Shown here: piece after piece, positions 43,581 to 50,696 of the stretch
How positions within the stretch are numbered: position 1 is the first letter of the stretch
How the letters are laid out: every line of letters begins with the position of its first letter
Assembly (NCBI RefSeq): GCF_016587355.1
Contig: NZ_BNJF01000001.1
Span: 930,001 to 994,000 of the forward strand
Source: Ktedonospora formicarum
GTDB lineage: Bacteria > Chloroflexota > Ktedonobacteria > Ktedonobacterales > Ktedonobacteraceae
Length of the DNA: 64,000 nucleotides
Direction of reading: 5' to 3'
Notes under the pieces: model-generated
What the model was told of the DNA's origin: nothing
What the model saw: the letters and a program-made list of their open reading frames with translations, nothing else
Databases searched by the model: none
Translations under genes and position numbers: made by a program

Positions 43581-44555
43581 ATGGCGCTTCTCATGCAGAA
43601 TCCACAAGCCCTGCCACCTCAAGGGCCAGAAACCCAAAAGCCACGGCTTCGCAAGAGAGAGACCGAAATAGATATCAGCGAGCGAACACTTGTCTCGCCT
43701 TTTGTGCTCAAACAGCCTCTTGGCAAAATGATCTATTGGACAGTCTTCGCACTTCTCCTTATCTCAACTCTCAGTACACTGATACCGCTCTACTGGATGG
43801 TTTCTGGCGCGCTCAAATCTAGTATCGAGATATTCCAGACCCCACCAACTTTCTGGCCCGTTCATCCACAATGGGATAACTACATCAACGCCTGGCAATT
43901 TCTGAATTTTCCGCTCTACTTTTGGAATACATTGGCTGTGGCGCTGGGAGCCGTGGTGCTACAAATCGCCGTTTCGGCCACAGCGGCCTATGCTCTTGCC
44001 AAACTGCGCCCAAAGGGCAAAAATATTATTCAATTCAGCTTCTTCTGTACCTTGATGGTTCCACCAGTCGTCTATCTTATTCCTCAATTCGTCAATATTA
44101 GCGATCTCCCGCTTATCCATATCTCGCTGATTGACTCCTGGAGCGGCGTTTGGCTGCCAGAGGCCGCCAATGCATTTAATATCCTCGTTCTCAAGAGCTT
44201 CTTTGATACAATTCCTGACGACTTGACCGATGCCGCGCGCCTGGATGGCGCGAACGCGTGGCAGATATTTACACGTATCATTTTGCCACTTTCGCGTCCA
44301 GCCCTGGCAGTCATCACCATCCTTACCGTTGTTGCCTCCTGGAAAGATTTCCTCTGGCCCTTGCTGGTTCTTGCTGATGACCAGCTTCAAACATTAATGG
44401 TGATGTTTTACCATCAGACGGGACCCAATTCCGGTCTCCCCTTCACCTACCTCATGGCAGGCCTGGTCTTTACAAGCGTGCCTCCTATTATTCTCTTCCT
44501 GATATTCCAGCGGCAAATCATTCGTGGCATCAATTTAAGCGGCCTGAAAGGCTAA
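43581..44555 (+). CDS. Carbohydrate ABC importer permease, MalG-like (operon 3)
   Basis: A 324-residue permease with a longer than usual charged N-terminal extension (about 50 residues, QPLGKMIY before the first helix TVFALLLISTLSTLIPLYWM). The EAA loop is LTDAARLDGANAWQIFTRI with LPLSRPAL, and the C-terminus is FQRQIIRGINLSGLKG. The ATG follows AAGGAGA. It is the last gene of operon 3, again without an ATPase, and is followed by a terminator. Confidence 0.93.
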   Translation: MALLMQNPQALPPQGPETQKPRLRKRETEIDISERTLVSPFVLKQPLGKMIYWTVFALLLISTLSTLIPLYWMVSGALKSSIEIFQTPPTFWPVHPQWDNYINAWQFLNFPLYFWNTLAVALGAVVLQIAVSATAAYALAKLRPKGKNIIQFSFFCTLMVPPVVYLIPQFVNISDLPLIHISLIDSWSGVWLPEAANAFNILVLKSFFDTIPDDLTDAARLDGANAWQIFTRIILPLSRPALAVITILTVVASWKDFLWPLLVLADDQLQTLMVMFYHQTGPNSGLPFTYLMAGLVFTSVPPIILFLIFQRQIIRGINLSGLKG

Positions 44556-44568
44556 ACACATACACAGA

Positions 44569-44601
44569 AAGGCCAGCATTGAATTGCACAATGCTGGCCT
44601 T
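44569..44601. terminator. Hairpin between operon 3 and the zinc-ribbon gene
   Basis: A 13-bp perfect stem (aaggccagcattg 44569-44581, caatgctggcctt 44589-44601) sits between convergent units and can serve both. Confidence 0.75.
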
Positions 44602-44632
44602 GTTATGCTTCTGGATGATATGTAATAAGCTG

Positions 44633-44869
44633 CTAGGCATCACGATCTCGGATCGATTGTGAGCCCGATTCACGCGCGCAGTGGGCGCAACAATATATGG
44701 TGCCACTTGCCTCAACGCCATGACCAACTATGCGGCAACCACAATGCTTGCAGGTTGGAGCCAGGGTAGCAATAGCGCATTCAAAGCTATCAAAAATATG
44801 CTTTTTACCGGCCATTGTGACCTCAAAAGCCTTGTCATACTCATTACCACACTTCTCACAATGAGACAT
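44633..44869 (-). CDS. Small zinc-ribbon protein, unknown function
   Basis: A 78-residue protein with two Cys pairs near the N-terminus and middle (CEKCGNEY, CKHCGCRIVGHGV) and a third (YCCAHCA), enough to bind one or two zinc ions. The spacer KAFEVTMAGKKHIFDSFECA recalls conserved prokaryotic metallochaperone-like or YHS-type sequences. The ATG at 44869 is clear, with GGAGG seven bases upstream; the frame extends to 44896 without a site. No partner gene is adjacent. The function is unknown. Confidence 0.78.
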   Translation of the reverse strand: MSHCEKCGNEYDKAFEVTMAGKKHIFDSFECAIATLAPTCKHCGCRIVGHGVEASGTIYCCAHCARESGSQSIRDRDA

Positions 44870-45141
44870 GTCTGACCCTCCTTCATTGATTGGCAATACA
44901 TCTTCCCTTTCCCTCCGCTATTATATACAGAAAGCCAAAAAGCTAGCCGCTTGCTTCCCCACCTCAAGAGAGACACCTCCACAATCCTCATTCTTATGTG
45001 CCCTCTTGCAAATATATATTTGCTTCGGGCGGGGTACGTTGTGTGTAGAGACACGAAGGGAACGTACAAGCATAATTTGCCTAAGCGCTCCCCTCTCGCC
45101 ACATCTATCGTTTTAGCAAGCTTTGAGGAGAGAAACATTTT

Positions 45142-45993
45142 ATGATGCCCTCACATATTGCTCTGATATCAGAGACAGACGCCATTAGCACAGCGGAGCT
45201 TACACGTGTCGCAGCCGCACTGCAAAAGCAGGTCACCCGCGACTTTACGCCCTTGTGGAATATCGAAGGTACAGTTGACGCCTTCAGCCGCCTTGAGGAT
45301 GTCCCCCTGGGGTACAATCCAGTGATCGTTCGCGCCAACGTTCCCGATCATGCTCTCGGCTTCCACTTGGATGAGCAGGGGCAACCCTACGCCATCGTTC
45401 AGTATTCACATAGCTGGTCATTAAGCGCCAGTCATGAGGTTCTGGAACTACTAGCCGACGCGTACGGCAATTGCCTGGTCGCAGGACCTTCACTGAAGAA
45501 GGATCATGGCCGCGTTCAATATTTACTTGGCATCTGCGATCCTTGTCAGGGTGCTGACTTTGCTTACACCGTTAATGACATTCTCGTTTCTGATTTCGTG
45601 ACCCCATCCTACTATGAGCCAGTTCGCGCGAATGGGGAGCGCTATAGCTATACCGGCGCTGTTCAGGAGCCTCGCCAGGTCCTGCCCGGCGGATACATCA
45701 CCTGGTACAATGCCAGCGACGGTCGCTGGTGGCAGTTCCGCCATCTTGGAATCGATGGTGGCTTCGTTGATTTCGGCGCCAGCCAGCAGCATCAGCAGCG
45801 CTCTGGCCTGCGCGAATTCATCGATCGCCAGACACCACGCACTCCAATCTCGCGCGGACTTCCCAATGATAGCCGCAAGCTTCAGACCGCACGTGAGGCA
45901 GCCTGGATCACTGGCGAAAAGACAGCGATCTATGCTCAAAAGCTTCACCAGCAGATCGATTCGATCATGCACGATGCCTTTGCTCGCGTCTAG
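45142..45993 (+). CDS. Conserved uncharacterised protein with an SHEVLEL motif
   Basis: A 283-residue soluble protein that I know only as an unannotated type. Features are ALISETDAISTAELTRVAAA at the start, a central SASHEVLELLADAYGN (about 98-113) in which His and two Glu could bind a metal, then CDPCQGADFAYTVNDILVSD with a CxxC pair, and PRQVLPGGYITWYNASDGRWW. HExxE is not a complete known protease signature, so peptidase activity is only a guess. GAGGAG precedes the ATG. The small Cys-rich gene at 46064 follows in the same direction. Confidence 0.72.
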   Translation: MMPSHIALISETDAISTAELTRVAAALQKQVTRDFTPLWNIEGTVDAFSRLEDVPLGYNPVIVRANVPDHALGFHLDEQGQPYAIVQYSHSWSLSASHEVLELLADAYGNCLVAGPSLKKDHGRVQYLLGICDPCQGADFAYTVNDILVSDFVTPSYYEPVRANGERYSYTGAVQEPRQVLPGGYITWYNASDGRWWQFRHLGIDGGFVDFGASQQHQQRSGLREFIDRQTPRTPISRGLPNDSRKLQTAREAAWITGEKTAIYAQKLHQQIDSIMHDAFARV

Positions 45994-46063
45994 TCCCATC
46001 ACGCGGACCGAAACTTCGTAGATACACGCAAGCTGTCTCTTTAGACACGTAAGGAGTTGATCA

Positions 46064-46273
46064 ATGTGCGTTAGTTGTGGTTGCGGTAAAGTCAATGATA
46101 ATCATGGTGACAGCCGCAATATCACTCAAACGGATATCAACAGCGCTGCTCAGGCAGCAGGCATCACGCCTCAAGAGGCCGCACAGAATCTTATGGAAAT
46201 GTGCCAGCGGATGACCTCTGGGTCCACCAGCACACAACGCCCATCACAACACACTAACACAAGCGAGCGATAA
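46064..46273 (+). CDS. Small Cys-rich protein (MCVSCGCG type), unknown function
   Basis: A 69-residue protein starting MCVSCGCGKVNDNHGD, followed by an acidic helical part (TQTDINSAAQAAGITPQEAAQNLMEM) and a Ser/Thr tail. The N-terminal CxxCxC could bind a metal. AAGGAG lies seven bases before the ATG. It follows the SHEVLEL protein by 70 bp and ends in a good terminator, so the two may share a transcript. The function is unknown. Confidence 0.75.
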   Translation: MCVSCGCGKVNDNHGDSRNITQTDINSAAQAAGITPQEAAQNLMEMCQRMTSGSTSTQRPSQHTNTSER

Positions 46274-46307
46274 ACAGATCCTCACTCGCACTTACGTCGC
46301 AACAACA

Positions 46308-46350
46308 GGAAGCCAGGAGAAGCTACATTTCGTACTCTCTCCTGGCTTCC
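46308..46350 (+). terminator. Intrinsic terminator after the Cys-rich gene
   Basis: A 13-bp stem (ggaagccaggaga 46308-46320, tctcctggcttcc 46338-46350) is followed by TTTT. Confidence 0.82.
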
Positions 46351-46385
46351 TTTTATGTATACACAGCATACAAAGTTGTATACCA

Positions 46386-46414
46386 TTGACATAGCCTCAC
46401 TTTCTCTTTAGATT
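46386..46414 (+). promoter_or_regulatory. Promoter of the MerR-family gene
   Basis: TTGACA (46386-46391), a 17-nt spacer and TAGATT (46409-46414). The leader to the TTG start at 46645 would be about 220 nt and contains hairpin element copy B. Confidence 0.6.
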
Positions 46415-46539
46415 CTAATTGACCTGAAATTTGGTCGAAATGCATCTTGACTTTCACGTCACGGTAAAGTTTATGCTTAATAATAACTTCAACCGGAACA
46501 CAACGACGCGTTCCACCTCTCTGGAAATCTGGATAGCTT

Positions 46540-46614
46540 CTTATCCGAAAACCTGAGTGTGTCAACGCTAGCCACGCCAGGGGCATCGCCTCCTCACGTG
46601 GAGAATGGTTTTCG
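46540..46614 (+). repeat. Leader hairpin element, copy B
   Basis: This 75-nt element begins cttatccgaaaacctgag and closes with ggttttcg, giving an 8-bp perfect stem (cgaaaacc/ggttttcg). The first 45 bases match copy A (40913-40974) at 37 positions; the interior then differs and is 13 nt longer. The change at the stem base between copies (gga/gaa) keeps pairing through a G-T wobble. It lies in the leader of the MerR gene. Confidence 0.6.
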
Positions 46615-46644
46615 TAGCAATCCATAGAGAAGAAGGATAGAGCC

Positions 46645-47559
46645 TTGTTCAAGATTAGCGATTTCTCAAGGTTGAGCCAGGTGTCCATGCGCACACTTCG
46701 CTACTATGATGAGATTGGGCTGCTGAAGCCTGTCCAGGTCGATCCACTTACGGGGTATCGCTATTACTCTATTGACCAGTTACCCCGCCTGAATCGTATT
46801 TTAGCCTTCAAAGACCTGGGGTTTGAGCTTTCGCAAATTGTCCAGCTTCTCGATGAAGAGGTTCCTCCAGCCCAGATACGTGGCATGCTTCGCCTCAAAC
46901 AGGTTGAACTCCAACAGCGTGTGCAAGCGGAACAAGAGCGTTTGGAACGAGTCGAATCTCGCCTGCGACAGATTGAAACCGATGATGCCAGATTAACTCA
47001 TGAGGTCACCATCAAGAAGGTTAAGCCTCAGATTGTGGCTTCCAGTCGCAAGATCGTTGCTAATATGGTCCAGAGGAATCAACTCGCGAATGAGATGCTC
47101 GATTTTCTACAGCGCCATGGCGTCAAACAAGTCGATCATCTCCTCTATATCGAACATGATGGTGGTTACCACGAAGACGACACCGGGGCAGTAGAGATCG
47201 CGGTACCCGTCAATAGTTCTTCAGTAGGCAATATCGTCGAGTTGAGTGGAGGGCAAATTACGATCCGCGAACTACCCGGAGTGAATACTCTGGCAACCCT
47301 CCTTCACCATGGGAACCCCTCCACGATGATGGAGACCTATCAGGCACTTGGGATGTGGCTTCAGATTAACGACTATACCATCACTGGTCATTGCCGTAAG
47401 ATCTGCCTACAACGCGATGGTGATCTTGAATCGCACCTTACTGAAATTCAATTTCCCATTGAGAAGCGCGATGGCAATCATACACGCTCAAGTTTTTCTT
47501 TCCCTCAACAAACACGCCAGGGGAATACCTCACAGCCCCAGATAACCCATATAGAGTAA
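46645..47559 (+). CDS. MerR-family regulator with GyrI-like effector domain
   Basis: A 304-residue regulator: MerR helix-turn-helix and wing (FKISDFSRLSQVSMRTLRYY, EIGLLKPVQVDPLTGYRYYS), a long dimerisation coiled coil (about 80-120), then a GyrI/AraC-type effector-binding domain (about 150-275). This is the BmrR layout, in which small ligands are sensed. The start is TTG at 46645 (MFKISDF) with AAGGA upstream. The phosphotransferase cluster begins 186 bp downstream in the same direction, so control of it is possible, though MerR regulation of a PTS is unusual. Confidence 0.9.
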   Translation: MFKISDFSRLSQVSMRTLRYYDEIGLLKPVQVDPLTGYRYYSIDQLPRLNRILAFKDLGFELSQIVQLLDEEVPPAQIRGMLRLKQVELQQRVQAEQERLERVESRLRQIETDDARLTHEVTIKKVKPQIVASSRKIVANMVQRNQLANEMLDFLQRHGVKQVDHLLYIEHDGGYHEDDTGAVEIAVPVNSSSVGNIVELSGGQITIRELPGVNTLATLLHHGNPSTMMETYQALGMWLQINDYTITGHCRKICLQRDGDLESHLTEIQFPIEKRDGNHTRSSFSFPQQTRQGNTSQPQITHIE

Positions 47560-47744
47560 AGGAGGTGCAAGTAATACACATGCGAGGCAATGCTCGCCTG
47601 CTATTTACAATGGTTGTATAGTATTCAAAACGGCCTTTTTACCATCTTAAATCGTATTGACGACGAAAATGCGCATATGGAGACTCAACGCTAAAAACGA
47701 GCCTTCCATTGCGCCAGATTCGCAGCAAAGAGGAGCATAACACA

Positions 47745-49358
47745 ATGAGTATTGGCACTCCCGCCACACAAACTCAGGTTTCCGGGCCCTCCAACATGGG
47801 AGTCTGGGACCGCATCCTGGGCGGATTACAGAGCATGGGACGTTCTCTCATGCTCCCCATCGCTGTGTTACCGGCGGCAGCATTGCTGCTCCGTTTCGGG
47901 CAGGATGACATGATCTCGCTCCCCTGGATGTCGGCTATTGGGAGCCACACATTTGGCCCCTGGCTGGCAGCGGCAGGCAATGCCGTCTTCAGCAATCTTC
48001 CCGCTATTTTCGCGATTGGTATCGCAATTGGTCTCACAGGAGGAGAGGGCGCGGCTGCGCTCGCTGGTATTGTTGGTTTCTTTGTCTTTACATCGGTCTT
48101 CAGTGTCGTCATTCCTCAGGTTGACGGCAAGCCTGATCCTCACGTCAGCATGGGTGTACTCTCCGGTATTATGGTTGGTCTGATCACGGCGGGGCTGTAT
48201 AAGCGCTTCCATGATATACGCCTCCCCGATTATCTGGCATTCTTCGGCGGTAGGCGCTTTGTTCCCATCATCACCGCCTTCACAATGCTCATCCTGGGTA
48301 TCGTCTTTGGATATATCTGGCCTCCCATCCAGAACGTCATTAACGCTATGGGTACGGCTATTATCTCATCAGGGGCCATCGGCACGGGCATCTATGGCTT
48401 CTTGAATCGCCTGCTCATTCCAGTTGGCCTGCATCAGGTCATCAATGTCTATGTCTGGCAGCAGCTTGGCACCTTCCATGATACAGTGCACAACACGACT
48501 GTTACAGGTGATCTCAATCGCTACTTCGCTGGAGATCCAACTGCCGGAAACTTTATGGCTGGCTTCTTCCCCGTCATGATGTTTGGCCTTCCGGGCGCAT
48601 GCCTGGCAATGATCCGGCACGCGAAGTTCCCGAAAGTAGCGGCTGGTATCCTGCTCACAGCAGCCTTCACCTCGTTCCTGACGGGTATTACTGAGCCAAT
48701 CGAGTTCGCCTTCCTCTTCGTCGCGCCTGTGCTCTTCGTTATTCATGCCCTCCTGACCGGCACAGCTCTGGCGATCTGCACACTCCTGGGAGTCAGGATT
48801 GGTTTTGGCTTCTCAGCGGGTCTTATCGACTATGTGCTGAACTACAGCAAGTCAAACACGACTCAGCCACTGCTGCTTCTGCTGATTGGCGTCATTTACG
48901 GAGTGATCTATTACTTCCTCTTTAGCTTCTTCATCAAACGCTTTGACCTGGCAACTCCTGGTCGTGGTGAGGCATCGACTGGGATGAGCGCGGACTGGAT
49001 TCTTCCTGAAAGTCAGCGTGGTCCAAAGCCAACAAAAGGCGCTGTAAGCACAACAACTGAAACCACTGAGGCCGCGTCTGCTGGAGAAGAGGATCAAGAC
49101 ACAGTTCTGGCTCGTCATGTTGTTGAGGCCCTGGGTGGAAGTAGCAATATCCAGAGCGTCGAGGGCTGTATTACCCGCCTGCGCCTTTTCATCAATGAGC
49201 CGAGCACCATCGATGAGGATCGCCTCAAGGGTCTGGGTGCGTCAGGTGTTATCAAGCGTGGTAAAGTAGTACAGGTGGTAATGGGAACGCAATCAGATCG
49301 CATTGCCAGCCGTATGAACCGTATTATCAAAGAGAAGAGTAGCGTCGAAAACGCTTAG
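47745..49358 (+). CDS. PTS glucose/N-acetylglucosamine-type EIIBC
   Basis: A 537-residue sugar-phosphotransferase permease. The EIIC domain (about 20-390) has LQSMGRSLMLPIAVLPAAAL, RRFVPIITAF, GLHQVINVYVW, FPVMMFGLPGACLAMIRHA and LTGITEPIEFAFLF, most like the GlcNAc branch. A Ser/Thr/Glu linker leads to an EIIB domain whose phosphorylated Cys is about residue 475 (VEGCITRLRL). No EIIA is fused; it is encoded next. The ATG at 47745 follows GAGGAG, and a TTG at 47709 is unlikely. The sugar is inferred to be GlcNAc or glucose. Confidence 0.92.
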   Translation: MSIGTPATQTQVSGPSNMGVWDRILGGLQSMGRSLMLPIAVLPAAALLLRFGQDDMISLPWMSAIGSHTFGPWLAAAGNAVFSNLPAIFAIGIAIGLTGGEGAAALAGIVGFFVFTSVFSVVIPQVDGKPDPHVSMGVLSGIMVGLITAGLYKRFHDIRLPDYLAFFGGRRFVPIITAFTMLILGIVFGYIWPPIQNVINAMGTAIISSGAIGTGIYGFLNRLLIPVGLHQVINVYVWQQLGTFHDTVHNTTVTGDLNRYFAGDPTAGNFMAGFFPVMMFGLPGACLAMIRHAKFPKVAAGILLTAAFTSFLTGITEPIEFAFLFVAPVLFVIHALLTGTALAICTLLGVRIGFGFSAGLIDYVLNYSKSNTTQPLLLLLIGVIYGVIYYFLFSFFIKRFDLATPGRGEASTGMSADWILPESQRGPKPTKGAVSTTTETTEAASAGEEDQDTVLARHVVEALGGSSNIQSVEGCITRLRLFINEPSTIDEDRLKGLGASGVIKRGKVVQVVMGTQSDRIASRMNRIIKEKSSVENA

Positions 49359-49360
49359 GT

Positions 49361-49447
49361 CTTATGCGAAACAGGGTCGTGACACGGCGTGCGCTTGAAA
49401 GGGTTACCATGTCGCTGTCGCGACCCACTCACTGACTATCGCATAAG
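49361..49447 (+). other. Structured spacer between EIIBC and EIIA genes
   Basis: Outer arms cttatgcga (49361-49369) and tcgcataag (49439-49447) pair perfectly, and inner arms gggtcg (49374-49379) and cgaccc (49421-49426) extend the stem. The element occupies almost all of the 109-bp gap, and the EIIA ribosome-binding site lies just outside it. It could be an RNA processing or stability element, or a partial terminator. Confidence 0.5.
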
Positions 49448-49467
49448 TAGTAGAACGAAGGAAACTC

Positions 49468-49920
49468 ATGGCTCGCATTCCTGTCCTGGCACCAATTGAC
49501 GGTACCGCCGTCGCACTGGAAACTGTTCCCGATGAGGTCTTTGCGCAAAAGATGGCTGGCGACGGCGTCGCCATCGATCCCACCGGAACCATCGCTGTCG
49601 CTCCCGTCTCTGGCGAATTGATCAAGCTCTTTCCTGGTGGGCACGCTTTTGGCATTGCCACACCTGAAGGGGTTGAATTGATCGTTCACATCGGCCTTGA
49701 TACGATTGAACTCAATGGCGAAGGCTTTACGAACATCGCCACGGAAGGGCAGCAGGTTCAAGCCGGAACGCCAATCGTGCGCTTTGACCGTGCCACGATT
49801 GAGCGCCTGGGTAGGCCTGTCATAAGTCCGGTCGTCTCATCTGGCACAGGGAGCGTGACTCAGCGCGCTAGCGGAGCTGTCAAGGCCGGACAGGATATCC
49901 TTTTTGTGCTAGAAGTCTAA
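49468..49920 (+). CDS. PTS glucose-type EIIA (Crr-like)
   Basis: A 150-residue phosphocarrier of the EIIA-Glc family: PVLAPIDGTAVALETVPDEVF, GDGVAIDPTG, GGHAFGIATPEGVELIVHIG. His59 and His74 correspond to the conserved pair; His74 (VHIGLDT) should carry the phosphate received from HPr and pass it to the EIIB Cys. GAAGGAA lies before the ATG. It lies between its EIIBC partner and a mannose-type EIIA in the cluster. Confidence 0.94.
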   Translation: MARIPVLAPIDGTAVALETVPDEVFAQKMAGDGVAIDPTGTIAVAPVSGELIKLFPGGHAFGIATPEGVELIVHIGLDTIELNGEGFTNIATEGQQVQAGTPIVRFDRATIERLGRPVISPVVSSGTGSVTQRASGAVKAGQDILFVLEV

Positions 49921-49935
49921 AAGAGAGGAACGGGC

Positions 49936-50331
49936 TTGATCGGAATAATCCTTGTGTCACACGGATCTCTGGCAAAGGGATTGAAAGATGCTGCCGAAAT
50001 GATTGTCGGCCCCCAGGAGCGCCTGGTAGCCCTTGGAATGGCCCCCCAGGCAGATCTTGCCGTATTGCGCGACGAAATTCAAATCGCTATCCAGCAAGTG
50101 GGAGATCTGGGCGGAGCTCTGATATTGGTAGATATCCTGGGGGGAAGTCCAGCTAACGCTGGCCTGCATCTGGCGAATGACAAGACTCAGGTCATCTGTG
50201 GTACGAATTTGCCGATGCTACTTGAGATACTCACCCTCCGAGCGAACTCGACTATTGAGGAACTCGCCAGTATTGCCGTACAGACAGCCAGAGAGGGTAT
50301 TATTCACCTTAAACCACAAAAGTCTGAATAA
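49936..50331 (+). CDS. PTS mannose-family EIIA (ManX/DhaM-like)
   Basis: A 131-residue single-domain protein with GIILVSHGSLAKGLKDAAEM (His9 phosphorylation site) and GALILVDILGGSPANAG, the hallmarks of the mannose-type EIIA fold, which also forms the N-terminus of DhaM. No mannose-type EIIB, EIIC or EIID, nor dihydroxyacetone kinase gene, is present in the window. It therefore may phosphorylate a partner encoded elsewhere or act in regulation. The start is TTG at 49936 (GAGAGGAACGGGC before it), 15 bp after the other EIIA. Confidence 0.9.
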   Translation: MIGIILVSHGSLAKGLKDAAEMIVGPQERLVALGMAPQADLAVLRDEIQIAIQQVGDLGGALILVDILGGSPANAGLHLANDKTQVICGTNLPMLLEILTLRANSTIEELASIAVQTAREGIIHLKPQKSE

Positions 50332-50407
50332 TGATCGTGCAATTCTCAAGCTCATCAGATATTACCCTATCTTCTCACACAGTGCATTCATAAAAAGGGA
50401 GAGACCA

Positions 50408-50689
50408 TTGACAACATCAAAAGAGGTCACAATCGAACACGAAGTCGGCTTACATGCCCGCCCCGCCGCTATCTTTGCCAAACAAGCATCACAATTCACC
50501 TCAACCATCTCTATCGAGAATATCACGAAGGGAAGCGCTCCTGTTAACGCGAAAAGCGTACTCCGCCTCCTCTCAGCGGGAATTCAAGCGCATGATCGCT
50601 TACGCATCACAGCGGAAGGCGAAGATGCTCAGGACGCGGTGACAGTCCTCTATGAGCTCATTCACCGCAACTTTCAGGAGGCGCAGTAG
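50408..50689 (+). CDS. ptsH: Phosphocarrier protein HPr
   Basis: A 93-residue HPr: VTIEHEVGLHARPAAIFAKQ with His16 as the EI-phosphorylated residue, and NAKSVLRLLSAGI with Ser50 in the place of the regulatory Ser46 of Firmicutes HPr. It carries phosphate from EI to both EIIA proteins. The start is TTG at 50408, preceded by GGGAG; the open frame extends far upstream without any HPr-like sequence. The EI gene begins 7 bp after its stop, and EI's ribosome-binding site lies inside this gene. Confidence 0.92.
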   Translation: MTTSKEVTIEHEVGLHARPAAIFAKQASQFTSTISIENITKGSAPVNAKSVLRLLSAGIQAHDRLRITAEGEDAQDAVTVLYELIHRNFQEAQ

Positions 50690-50696
50690 AAGACAT

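Noticed and set aside
46353..46694. 113-codon minus-strand frame over the MerR leader
   Set aside because: It overlaps the promoter, element B and the MerR start, and shares with the 40.7 kb frame only what the repeat encodes.
47709..47744. TTG at 47709 as the start of the PTS EIIBC
   Set aside because: The ATG at 47745 has GAGGAG at good spacing, and the extra residues do not look like part of the family.
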